This document shows positions 34,327 to 45,421 of a DNA stretch of 64,000 nt, one piece after another. The DNA is taken from NCBI RefSeq assembly GCF_002575655.3, contig NC_053040.3, positions 226,769,628-226,833,627 on the forward strand, written 5' to 3'. The number at the start of each line of letters is the position of its first letter. The stretch's first letter is position 1. Both the position numbers and the translations under genes were made by a program. The notes under the pieces are model-generated. The model was not told the origin of the DNA, did no database searches, and worked only from the letters and a program-made list of their open reading frames with translations. This stretch comes from Aegilops tauschii subsp. strangulata (Eukaryota > Streptophyta > Magnoliopsida > Poales > Poaceae).

Positions 34327-35708
34327 TTAAGCATCAAGATCTAAAAACTCCGAATAATTGGGACACCTTTTAACTAAAGTTGACTCATCTCTAGTCCCAT
34401 CTTTATCAAGATTCATATTGGAAAACAAAGATTTAATAGGAGTCACATCAATCACTTTTAGATCTTCATAATTATTATCATGAAAACTAGAAGAACACAC
34501 TTTCACAAAGCAATCTTTTCCAGCACACATCTTAGCGGTTCTTTCTTTGCACTCATCAATGGAAATTCTCATGGCTTTGAGAGACTCATTGATATCATGC
34601 TTAGGTGGAATAGATCTAAGTTTTAAAGAATCAACATCAAGAGAAATCATATCCACGTTCCTAGCCAACTCATCAATCTTAAGCAATTTTTCCTCAACCA
34701 AAGCATTGAAATTCTTTTGCGAATTCATAAATTATTTAACACTAGTCTCAATATCAGAGGGCATCTTATTAAAATTTCCATAAGAGTTGTTGTAGGAATT
34801 ACCATAATTATTAGAGGAATTACTAGGGAACGGCCTAGAATTAAAGTTTCCTCTATACGCGTTGTTACCAAAATTGTTCCTACCAACAAAATTCACATCC
34901 ATAGATTCATTATTATTCTCAATAAAAGTGGACAAAGGCATATCATTAGGATCATAAGAAACACTCTTATTAGCAAACAATTTCATAAGCTCATCCATCT
35001 TTCCACTCAAAACATTAATCTCTTCAATCGCATGAACTTTTTTACTAGTGGATCTTTCGGTGTGCCATTGAGAATAATTAACCATAATATTATCTAGGAG
35101 TTTAGTAGCTTCTCCTAAAGTAATTTCCATAAAAGTGCCTCCCGCAGCCGAATCTAAAAGATTTCTAGAAGCAAAATTCAATCTGGCATAATTTTTTTTG
35201 TATAATCATCCATAAATTCAAACCATGTGTAGGGCATCATTAATTTCATCCTCTCCCAAGCTTGTGCAACATGCTCGTGATCAAGTTCCTTAAAATTCAT
35301 AATATCATTTCTAAGAGAGATGATCTTAGCGGGAGGAAAATACTTAGAGATAAAAGCATCTTTGCACTTATTCCATGAATCAATACTATTTTCAGGCAAA
35401 GAAGAGAACCACGTTTTAGCACGATCTCTAAGAGAAAACGGAAATAGCTTCAATTTAACAATATCATTATCCACATCTTTCTTCTTTTGCATATCACACA
35501 AATCAACAAAGTTGTTTAGATGGGTAATGGCATCTTCACTAGGAAGGCCAGAAAATTGATCTTTCATGACAAGATTCCACAAAGCAACATTAATTTCACA
35601 AGATTCAGCATCGGTAATAGGAGCAATCGGAGTGCTAATAAAATCATTGTTGTTGGTATTGGAAAAGTCACATAATTTAGTATTATCTTGAGCCATCGTG
35701 ACAAACAA
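34327..35708 (-). pseudogene. gag polyprotein of the inserted Gypsy element, broken
   Basis: The start is at 35696 (MAQDNTKLCD) or 35708. The gag core follows: INVALWNLVMKDQFSGLPSE, LKLFPFSLRDRAKTWFSSLP and DAFISKYFPPAKI. The frame changes near 35195 in an A8 run and continues with NFASRNLLDSAAGGTFMEI and a Gly/Asn-rich segment (FNSRPFPSNSSNNYGNSY). TAA codons at 34729-34731 and about 34324-34326 stop two further stretches. No CCHC zinc knuckle is visible. Gag would form the particle shell. Confidence 0.85.
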
Positions 35709-35900
35709 TCAATCCAACACACAAGCACACAAGAAGCAAGCGAAAAGAGGCGAACGGAGAAGAGGCGAAGAAAAGGCAAAGGCTTTTGAAAATCGTTTAA
35801 GAAGTGGGGGAGAGGAAAACAAGAGGCGAATGGCAAATAATGTATTGTGAGGGAGAAGAGTTTGTGATGGGTACCTGGTATGTCTTGACTTGAGCGTAGA

Positions 35901-35992
35901 TCTCCCCGGCAATGGCGCCAGAAATGGCTAGTTGACGGGAGATCAAATCTTGACTTGACTTGGCGCAATCTCCCGGCAGCGGCGCCAGAAAT
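35901..35992 (-). promoter_or_regulatory. Primer-binding-site region, motif duplicated
   Basis: On the minus strand, ATTTCTGGCGCCGCTGCCGG (35992-35973) starts 7 bases after the 5' LTR end and is the expected primer-binding region. A second near-copy, ATTTCTGGCGCCATTGCCGG (35925-35906), follows 67 bases later. Confidence 0.7.
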
Positions 35993-35998
35993 CCTTCT

Positions 35999-37571
35999 TG
36001 CTACCTCTTGAGCATGCGTTGGTTTTCACTTGAAGAGGAAAGGGTGATGCAGCAAAGTAGCATAAGTATTTCCCTCAGTTTTTGAGAACCAAGGCATCAA
36101 TCCAGTAGGAGATAACACGCAAGTCACCTAGTACCTGCACAAACAATCTAGAACCTTGCAAAAAACGCGATAAAGGGGTTTGTCAATCCCTTCACGTTCA
36201 CTCACAAAAGTGAGATCTAATAAAGATAATAAGATAAATATTTTCGTATTTTTGTTGTATAGATTGGAAAGTAAAGATTGCAAAATAAAATAAATAGGAA
36301 ACTAGAATTGTAGATCGGAAACTTATATGATGGAAAATAGACCCGGGGGCCATAAGTTTCACTAGTGGCTTCTCCCAAGATAGCATATATTACGGTGGGT
36401 GAACAAATTACTGCCGAGCAATTGATAGAAGAGCGCATAGTTATGAAGTTATCGAAGGCAATGATCATGAATATAGGCATCACGTCCGTGTCAAGTAGAC
36501 CGAAACGATTCTGCATCTACTACTATTACTCCACACATCGACCGCTATCCAGCATGCATCTAGAGTATTAAGTTCATAAGAACAGAGTAACGCATTAAGA
36601 AAGATGACATGATGTAGAGGGATAAACTCAAGCAATATGATATAAACCCCATCTTTTTATCCTCGATGGCAACAATACAATACGTGCCTTGCTGCCCCTA
36701 CTGTCACTGGGAAAGGACACCGCAAGATTGAACCCAAAGCTAAGCACTTCTCCCATTGCAAGAAAGATCAATCTAGTAGGCCAAACTAAATCGATAATTC
36801 GAAGAGACTTGCAAAGACATCAAATCATGCATATAAGAATTCAGAGAAGAACCAAATAATATTCATAGATAATCAAGTTCATGAATCCACAATTCATTGG
36901 ATCTCGGCAAACACACCGCAAAAGAGTATTACATCGAATAGATCTCCAAGAACATCGAGGAGAACTTTGTATTGAGAATAAAAGAGAGAGAAGAAGCCAT
37001 CTAGCTAATAACTATGGACCCGAAGGTCTGCGGTAAACTACTCACACATCATCGGAGAGGCTATGGTGTTGATGTAGAGGCCCTCCGTGATCGATCCCCC
37101 CTCCGGCAGATCACCGGAAAAGGCCCCAAGATGGGATCTCACGGATACAGAAGGTTGCGGCGGTGGAAAAGTGGTTTCGTGGCTCCCCCTGATGTTTTTA
37201 GGGTATAAGAGTATATATAGGTGAAAGAAGTACGTCGGTGGAGCTCCGTGGGGCCCACGAGGGTGGGGGCGCGCCCTCCTGCCTCGTAACCGCCTCGCGG
37301 AGTTCCAGACATTAGCTCCAACTCTTCTGGATTGCTTTCGTTCCAAGAAAGATCATCGCGAAGGTTTCATTCCATTTGGATTCCGTTTGGTATTCCTTTT
37401 CTGCAAAACACTGAAATAGGCAAAAAAACAGAAACTGGCACTGGGCCTTCGGTTAATAGGTTAGTCCCAAAAACAATATAAAAGAGCATATTAAATCCCA
37501 TTAAAAATCCAAAACAGATAATATAATAGCATGGAACAATAAAAAATTATAGATACGTTGGAGACATATCA
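35999..37571 (-). repeat. 5' LTR of the inserted Gypsy element
   Basis: 1573 bases, TG...CA ended, followed by the primer-binding region on the minus strand. It contains the GC-rich block at about 37267-37305 missing in the other LTR, and a minus-strand TATA near 37218. Confidence 0.9.
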
Positions 37572-37576
37572 ACCAT

Positions 37577-39035
37577 CTGTTTAGTTTATTCATCGTTTAT
37601 GTGAATTATGCAACGCTATCTTGTTTAGCCTGGCATCATATATGTGAATTTTGCAATGCCATCCTGCTTAGCCAGTCATCTTATATGTGAAATATATCAG
37701 TTCATCCTTTTTTTGTTACGTATTACAATTGTCAACAATGTTAGTACATTCAACTACTCTTCTTGTGCATCAGCCATCTGACACGGTGATGGAAAATTCG
37801 GGAGTGAAAACAAGGTCCGGAGCAGACTATGCTATCTGACGAAGCGCATATCTTGCTGGTTATGGATAGCTCCTTAGAGGAGGATTCAGAGACATATGAC
37901 TAGTCCTATTCCCCCCCTGAGGTGTATGCTCTAACTTGGCAGGGTTATGTTGCTCATATCATGCGTATGGTGTCTTGCATTGCTATGTCATTTGATTAGT
38001 TTAGACATGCTTTGTGTGAATGCCATCTGTTTAGTGTCTAATTACCATATATGTGAATTATGCATTGCCATCTTGTTGCAAGACATTATATATGTGAATT
38101 ATGCAATGCTATCTTATTGCAAAGGCATTATATATGTGAATTATGCAATGCAATGCTGTTTAGCCAATCATCATGTATGCGAATTATATCATACTATTAT
38201 TTTTTTGTATTACGTATTCCATTTGTCGACAATGTTTGTATATTCAACTACTCTTCCTGTGCATCAGCCATTTGAAGCGGTGATGGAAGTATCTGGAGTG
38301 AAAACAAGGTATTCAGAGCAGACAATGCTACGTGCTAAAGCAAACATCTTGCTGGTTATAGAGAGCTCCTCAGGGGAGGATTCAGAGACTGATGACCAGT
38401 CCTATTTCCCCCCCGAGGTCTATGCTCAAACATGGCAGGGTTATATTACCCATGTCATGCATGTTGTCTTGCATTGCTTAGTTTTTACATTATATATGGA
38501 TTGCCATCTGCTTACTTGCTTACTACATAAATCATATATTTGAATTATATCATGCCATCATGTTTACATACACAACATCTATCTGAATTATGGCATGGCA
38601 ACCCATTTAATAAAGACATCATATAGTTATATCATCTCATCCTGTTTAGTGTTTACAGTCATCATATTTTGAATTATGTCATTCTATTCGTGAATTATAT
38701 CATGCTATCATGTTTCTATAGGCGGCATGTATGTGAATTATCGCATGCCAACCTATTTAATAAACACATTATATAGTTATATCATGTCATCCTGTTTACA
38801 TAGTCATCATATTTTGAACTATGTCTTTCCATCTTTTTTAGTTAGCCATCATAATGTGAAATTGTGTCATGCTATCCTGCTTAGTTAGCCATCATATATG
38901 TGAAATTGTGTCATGCTATCCTGTTTGGTTAGACAACATAAATGTGAATTATTTCATGCCCTCTTTTATTCCCCACTATCCTTTGCACCTGTCTATCGTA
39001 CAATGTCTGTACATTCAATTACTTTTCTCGTTTAT
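37577..39035. repeat. Intronic minisatellite of unit 2, roughly 40-50 bp unit
   Basis: Degenerate copies of the CATCATATATGTGAATTATG type unit fill about 37580-37710, 37980-38200 and 38490-38960, separated by the duplicated exons. Copies near 38080-38160 are nearly identical to each other, which points to recent local expansion. Confidence 0.75.
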
Positions 39036-40314
39036 CAACCATTTGAATTGGAGTGGGTGATGGCAGTATCTAAGGGAGTAACAACAGGGTCTTCAGAAAA
39101 GATAGTGCTACCAGTTGATGCAGATAGAACCACGGTTGTACTTGCCCAAGAACCAGCCCCACCACACATAACCCAAACTCTCGCAGATTGTACCCCTATC
39201 CAGTTGGAGAGAGAACCAGCTACACCCCTTCTAACCCCACCCTCAGCAGATACCAGATAGTAACCCAGTTCCAGTTGACACAGCACCGTCTCCACCACAG
39301 AGCACCCAAACACGAGCAGTTAGTAAGGGAACCGCAATGCCCAAAGCACGAGGACCACCACTCCGAATCCCAACTCAACGCTTAAAGGAGAGGAAGAATT
39401 GTACTTAGGTCAGGTTCTGTAGCTATGGTTCATACTCCTTTGCTCTTGCATCACTGTATTTACTCATACCAACTATTTTCAAATTTGACGAATGGAATTG
39501 AAACTCCAATTGCGCAACAGGTACGTTTTAAACCTATTTCTTTAACTGGTTTATTGTTGTAAATTGCTCTATGTTGATTTCAGTTTCAATTGAATAAACC
39601 GTTATATTCTCATGTCATGCACATTACAAGTGTTGTTATTGCTCTATAGTTTCCCACACTTATATTCTGTCTATTCTGCTTTGTCTTGAACAAATATTAT
39701 TTGAACTGTGTCTCTATCTTGATTCGGCAACAAAAAATAGAATGATATAGACCATAAAGTGACCATGGTACATAGATATATGTTTGTTTCATGCTGTTAT
39801 CCTGTCCACTTTACTACTGAACTGATTTACCAAAATGAGTTTCATATAGACCATGGTAAACCTATGATGTGTCTGCTTGTTTCTATTTTAGATTGCGGAC
39901 AAAATATTGGAGAACAGTACCCCGTTATGCAATGGTAAAGGAAGTAATGCAGATAAGGTTCAAGATAGTGAGATATCCCTGTTGGTCTCCAAGAAAGCTG
40001 ATAAAAGCTATCTTGACGATAGTGAGAGAACCCAAAAGTCATGTCTTGATGTAGTGTTCGAGTTACTGGCCACTACTGCTGGCACAAGCTCTTCGAACTC
40101 GCTGCCTGAATCAGTTCGTCTTCTTGAGTCTCAACTTCAAGTTGAAAGACATTGATCAGATGTGCTGCGACAGGAAGCTGAAGGACTGAGGAAGTCCCTG
40201 CAGAATTCAGATGCATACTTTCTGGTGCAACAGCAAGCGCTGGAGGATTTAAGCGCCAAACAAGAGAAAGTTAATAAGCTTGCTAAGCATCTTGCCAGCA
40301 TTATGGGTACCTAG

Positions 40315-41337
40315 GATATTGTTTCTTAAGCATCTTGCCAGCATTATGGGCCGGCAATAATTGGCCGTATTTGATGACGCTATGAAAATGGCCCAACGGA
40401 TTAACGGGCCGCAAACGGGCCAATTGTAACCACGGGCTGAATTTGGCCCACAAGAAGAAAAGGCCAGTAACGGGTCGTAAGTAACCGAATGCTGGAAATG
40501 AGCCCAAGAATAAATGGGCCCTAAGAAGGCCAAAAGATAACATGGGTTGGAAACAACCCAATGGAATAATGGGCCGTTAATGGGTATAAAGCGGTACACT
40601 GTTCATTGCGGGCCACATTCACCACAATCCGTTAATGGGCCAAGAGTTACAAATGGCCTCGCATGGGCTGAATGACATCATGGGCCAGACATGGGCCAGA
40701 AGTTACAACGGGCTGGAATCATATTGGACGGCCCAGATGAAGCTATTGGGCTTAATTCCGATAGGCCGTAATGGGCTGTGAGTTAGCGGGCCGTAAATGG
40801 GCTATATACGAACTGGCCGTTAACAGGCTTTCCATGGGCCGGCCCGTTACCTTTTGACCAAGTCAAACAGGCCGGCCTTTTCACCGGAACGGGCCTCTGT
40901 TGGGCCGTGCCATGTGTCGACGTATCATAGGCGCCTCCTGTCCAATGAATTGATGACATCTGTCCCAACATTGAGCCAACACGTGTTTCCTCCGGCCAAT
41001 GAGAATTTTACGTGTGGAAAATCCTCATTGGTACATGCTGTTAGCGGGTTATCGGATCCAAAACCGTACCCGATAGCTTAACGACGACCCGTTACGGTGG
41101 ATGCCACGTGTTGGTCACCCTTGACGAAAGCACTTCTATGACGCGCGATTTATCATCATGTAAGTGGACACTTCCGTGATGATAATTTTGGTAATGTCAT
41201 GGAACACTTCTATGACAGCACAAGTATGACTATCTTGATTCTGTCGTAGAATCGTCATGGATGTACATGCATGACAAAAAAGTGGCCTACTATGGCAAAC
41301 ACGTATCATCACGGAAGTGTATTTTTTTGTAGTTCAG
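40315..41337. mobile_element. CACTA 3' subterminal region and terminus, unit 2
   Basis: Shares the GGGCC-motif field, the TTTTGACCAAGTCAAAC segment and the CACTTCCGTGATGAT strings with unit 1, but lacks the first 500 bases including the tandem array. A 22-base direct repeat (AAGCATCTTGCCAGCATTAT) at about 40286 and 40328 marks the deletion join. The terminus has ACTACAAAAAAATACACTTC, with the outermost C lost. Confidence 0.8.
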
Positions 41338-41342
41338 GCACC

Positions 41343-41350
41343 TTATAAGG
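41343..41350 (+). promoter_or_regulatory. Possible TATA for the accessory ORF
   Basis: CTTATAAG sits 68-75 bases upstream of the ATG at 41418, with a pyrimidine/CACCA-rich leader between them. The spacing fits a plant core promoter, but no functional evidence exists in the sequence. Confidence 0.3.
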
Positions 41351-41417
41351 GGTCGTATCCATGCACCACACTAGCCACCACCACACTTGAGCACCACTCT
41401 TCTCCATTCATCCTTCC

Positions 41418-42050
41418 ATGTCTCACCCCAGAGCCTACCTACGAACTCCAGATGCAAGCCCTGGTAGTTTCGTTAAGGCTTTGTGGGATCTGACGCGCAA
41501 TGCCCTTGGTTCCTGCCACCCACCCCAGTACGAGTTGTTCAAAATGAGGATCACCCCTGATTCCTCGAAACACTAGCCAGTTGTACACATCCCACGAGAG
41601 GATTTAAATCAAAGCCCTCCATATGTTGTCTTCGTCGGGAGATCCATGCCAACCCCAGGCATGGCTATTGAGGCTGCTGCTTATGAAGCAGTTACCTGTC
41701 TTTGATGCACTGTACCCACTGCCAGTGAAAGGAAATACTACTATTTCCTGAGCCGCGCAGCTTCTGGAGCAGAAGCCATGTTCTGTTGTGAACGCATAGA
41801 GCGGGATCCATCTCTGGCCCATCTCATTCAATATGTGATGGCCCAGGAGCATCTAACCCAGCAACTAATGGATTACCTCCATTATCTTGCTGTTCTGAAT
41901 CCCCATATCGCCATTGGTGGACCACCCTGGCCAACTCTGGGAGGGCGTGTTCTTCGTTTACTCCCTTCACTTCCCTCGGAAGAAGAAAAATGTGCTCCAG
42001 CACCGGGAACTCTTCCACAAGACCCTGTAGATCTCACCTTCAAACTCTAG
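41418..42050 (+). pseudogene. Accessory ORF of a Gypsy element, two in-frame stops
   Basis: A single frame runs from MSHPRAYLRTPDASPG to a stop at 42050, about 210 codons. It is broken by TAG at 41574-41576 and TGA at 41703-41705. Conserved-looking segments are YVVFVGRSMPTPGMAIEAAA, ERKYYYFLSRAAS and ERDPSLAHLIQYVMAQEH. I recognise the type as a recurrent ORF before the polypurine tract of some Triticeae Gypsy elements, but know no function and see no enzymatic motif. The stop at 41703 fits CGA to TGA. Confidence 0.6.
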
Positions 42051-42222
42051 ACGGTCATTTCTGCTGTACCTAGCACTAGTTTACGTGTTGCAACCGTTGT
42101 ATTGTAATTTAGGGCGTATGTCGTAAGTGCATTGCCATGATTGCATTCTGCATATGATCATTGTTGTGATTTGCATTCAGTTCTTCTGCCCTTAACAAAT
42201 CTCGATGACGAGATTTTTCTTA

Positions 42223-42236
42223 AGGGAGGTAGAGTT
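42223..42236 (+). promoter_or_regulatory. Polypurine tract
   Basis: AAGGGAGGTAGAGT directly precedes the LTR start TGTAACACC and is the expected primer for plus-strand DNA synthesis of the element. Confidence 0.7.
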
Positions 42237-43530
42237 TGTAACACCCCAAATATTCAACCATAATTTTATTAAGTAAAATTTGGCCAGAAATAAAATTTTG
42301 AATTATACTAGGTCATTTATTAATTTCACAGCCTTTTATGTTTTCTGTGTTACAAAATTCTCCCCTCCATAGAAGATTATTTTGTAGAATATTGTGGTCT
42401 TTGATTGTTTTGTAAATCATCTCATTTATATCATAAATAATAGTAGGAAATATTTTCATAATAAAATTGTCCACAAATAATTCTGTTAAAATCATTTTCA
42501 ATACTTAAAATGCCTCTGTTGCACTAGAATGATTTTAAATAATTGTTTTAAAATCCCACAAAAATTATGAGAGGTCAGGTGATGCCTATAAATCACTTTT
42601 ATGCAAAAACCTAACTATGTCTTTTGCAAATTTTGGGTGAAACATCCCCTTTTCATTTCTGCCACATTCTTGAGTTATAACTACAACCCTATTGTTCCTA
42701 GCTCTATTAATTATGAATCTTTTCCATCTTGTAGTCCTTCCAACTAGTACCTTAAGTCTAGAAGATCAGCTCCATTTGCATCTTTAAATCCACCAAACAC
42801 TCCTCTAAAGTTTCTGTCCAGAACTGAATTCTGGTAAAACTTGCACTAGTAAGTTTCTCATCTCGCCAAACTAACTCCAGCATCACCTCTGTCATCTAAA
42901 AATATCTCACCCTGCCAAGTTTCATCACCAACAAAATTCTCTAGCTTACCCTGGTATTCTGTCGAACACTTCATGCATGTGCATGGCAGAAATCTGCAAG
43001 TTTATAAACTTGCATTGGGCACCTACTCATTTGGCCAAACCAGCATGTCCACTAACTCTATCTCACCCACACTCTTGACCCTGTTAAGTTTCAGCTGCAC
43101 CAGATCCCTCTAGGTTGCACTGGCATTTCATCGAGCATGTCCCGTGCATGTCCAGAGCATGGCCAGAGCGTGCATTTTGCACGCGTTGGCACTGAGCTCC
43201 TACCGCCGCTATGCTGCCTTCCCCTCTCAACCTAATCCTCCCCTGGATCAGCCCGACCAGCTGGAGCCTCGCCGAAACCCTCGCTTGCCCCCTAGCACCG
43301 TCCACCGCCGTCCACGACAACCAAGACCGCCGCCCGACGAGTCCCGCACAGCCACGTCTCTTCCCAACCCGTGTGGGCCATCCCGAGCAGCCCAGCTCCT
43401 CCCAGGAGTAACTACGGATGGCCACCGTCCTCACCGACCACCCTGCTGACCTCAACGGCCTCACCTGCCACTGTAATGATCGCCGCCGCCGTGCTTATCC
43501 TCTGGACACCGCGGAGCCGACCCCCTCGCG

Positions 43531-43539
43531 CTATAAAAG
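43531..43539 (+). promoter_or_regulatory. LTR core promoter TATA
   Basis: CTATAAAAG lies in the GC-rich part of the LTR, followed by a CT-rich initiator-like region (CTCGCTCTCCCTCACTAACC). Confidence 0.6.
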
Positions 43540-45389
43540 CTCACCCGATCTTGCTAGTATCCTCACCACACTCGCTCTCCCTCACTAACCCACCCATAGC
43601 AGCAATACGACTAGAGGAGGTCGTCTTGTATGATTCCGGTAGCTTCGACCGCCGCCACTACCGTGTTGGTTCCGACGGCACCAGGGCCTCCCCCACTCCG
43701 TTCTCTCCACTAGTAGCCTCCTAGTGCTCCCGCTAGTCCACCCACGTGCTCAATTTGGCTCGAGAGCCACCGTAGGCAAAAGCTCCATCTCACCCGACGC
43801 CGCCGTCCGCTGGGAAGCTCGCCGCCGGCGACTCCGTCCACTCCGGCGACCAAGGAGGGTACCACGGGTTTGCCTCGACCTCCTGAGCACATCCGTGTGC
43901 TCAGATCCCCGAGGGGTGCCTCCGTTCACCGGCGAGCCTCACCGAAGCCCCGCCTTTGTTCTACTGCAGAGGGAGGCGCGCAGTGACTAGTCAAACCGGA
44001 CCAATGGGCCAGACCGGCCCACCGTCAGTGACCCAGCGTCCGTCGACTCGTCTGTAAGTGGAGACGGACTCCCCTGGAGCCGCCTTCGCGCTGGGAAAGC
44101 GTATTCCCGTGAATACGTCTTTGACGTCATCGGCCCTCAAGCGCGGTCTCGCCCAGTGCGCATTTCTGCCCTTCTCTTTTTCTTTTCCAGGAGATCTCAA
44201 ATAATTCCACAACAGCCATTTCCTATCCAAATTTGATTATTCAAACTTCCACCTACTCCTAAATTCATGCTTTATTTATCCAGATAGGGTGAACATTTTT
44301 CCTAGACTCTATATCTACTGGATCTATTAGATAGTCCATTTCCTTAGTTATCTCAGCTTAGAAATTTCCTAGGAAAATCATATGAACTCCAAATGACTTG
44401 ATTCTTTTTCTGTTATTTCTCAAATTTCATCTAGTTTATTTTAGTATTTAATTCAAAATTTTCCAAACAACTTTTATGTACTGTTTTGGAATTATATGGT
44501 AATTAAAATATTTTGAAAATAGGAAATGGAGGGGAGATATAATTTTCAAAGTTTTGGAATGCACCCAACACTTCTGCATGCTCAAGGAAAGCATCTTGAA
44601 CACATGATATGGTGAATGCATAATGTTTGTTTGCATGTAGAATTGAATTATGAATATGTTGAAATCATATGAGTTTTGCATAGTATTGGTCATACATGCA
44701 TGATCCCCCTTGATGGTATTTATTTCCATTTAAGAATAAAGTATAAGTGAGTAGGGTTATTTTCATGTGCCATTTGTGCCTGTGTTGGTCCTAATTTGCA
44801 GGAAGAATCAGTCACGAGAAAAGTGACCGTGAGACTGAAATCAAGTTGTGACGAGAATGATCTGTGAGGGTATGTTGAGACATACCAGGTGGTGACCCTG
44901 CTGGGTACTACCAAGGAATTGTATTGTGCTAACCAATGCAGGAAAACTTAAACCTCCTGAATTGACCGTAGATCGAGTCATGTTCCGGTAACCCCCATAC
45001 TTGATTCGTGCTACCACATGTCCCTGCCAAAGGTAGGGTATGGTTCAGTAAGTTGATAACCCCTTTCCTGCACACACACCATACAGAGAGGCCATAGGGA
45101 ATGATACTATTGGCCCCAGTAGTCATGTCACTTGGTCCGGGGGCATGAATGGCCGGTCTGGGACCAAAGCTGAATGTTCCTGCTGTTGGAGGCCGTTGCG
45201 TGAGGCCTTCCCACTTAAAGTTTTACTTTATCATTGTTTTGGGTGATCCCTGGCTTGATGGATTAAAGCTGGTATGTGCGGGTCAGGTGTGTTTTCATCC
45301 CGAAGACCGTAATCGGAATTAGTCAACGTCTCGGGGTTGACTAAAGAAATCCTTTACTTGTGGGTAAAGAGTACACCCTCTGCAGAGTT

Positions 45390-45413
45390 TTATATATATA
45401 TATATATATATAT
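45390..45413. repeat. (TA)n microsatellite
   Basis: About twelve TA units just before the duplicated LTR segment. Confidence 0.85.
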
Positions 45414-45421
45414 TCAAATAG

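Larger units (their letters stand above)
29252..37571 (-). mobile_element. Complete Gypsy-class LTR element inserted in copy-2 gene
   Basis: Two LTRs (29252-30774 and 35999-37571) with TG...CA ends flank an internal region of 5.2 kb. The target duplication is GCCAT (29247-29251) against ACCAT (37572-37576), one base mutated. The unbroken target is recognisable as GTGAATGCCATCTGTTTAG, which recurs in the intronic repeats nearby. The minus strand carries gag and protease, but I find no RT, RNase H or integrase in the 2.8 kb that follow, so the element looks non-autonomous. The minus-strand LTR start TGATAYGTCTCCAACGTATC is typical of abundant Triticeae Gypsy families. Confidence 0.9.
25983..40314 (+). 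pseudogene. CACTA-associated multi-exon gene, copy 2, interrupted and deleted
   Basis: Recognisable exons: about 26244-26443, 27372-27557, 28330-28556, 28933-29156, 37774-37950, 38268-38445, 39039-39260, 39491-39520 and 39892-40314. Against copy 1, the DETDDQSY-type exon is present twice (37774 and 38268), the first being frameshifted. The Transposase_24-like exon and the second half of the Pro/Thr-rich exon are missing (a deletion of about 1 kb ending near 39415). Two splice acceptors are mutated (AG to AA before 39039; AG to CG before 39491), and a TGA lies at 40153-40155. A complete Gypsy element sits in the intron after exon 4. The coiled-coil tail (SVRLLESQLQVERH) is conserved. The open frame from 25983 runs into exon 1 without a break. 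A functional product is unlikely. Confidence 0.7.
23377..41337. repeat. Tandem duplication unit 2, split by an 8.3-kb insertion
   Basis: The unit starts directly at the CACTA terminus of unit 1 and follows unit 1 colinearly (anchors at 23381-25800, gene exons at 26244-29156 and 37774-40314, CACTA end at 40315-41337). Without the Gypsy insertion (29252-37571) it is about 9.6 kb, close to the 10.1 kb of unit 1. Its terminus reads ...TTTTTGTAGTT, so the last G of the expected GTAGTG is mutated. Confidence 0.85.

Noticed and set aside
43084..43990. Pro/Arg-rich frames inside the Gypsy LTR
   Set aside because: They lie in the GC-rich promoter part of an LTR and on both strands; composition artefact.
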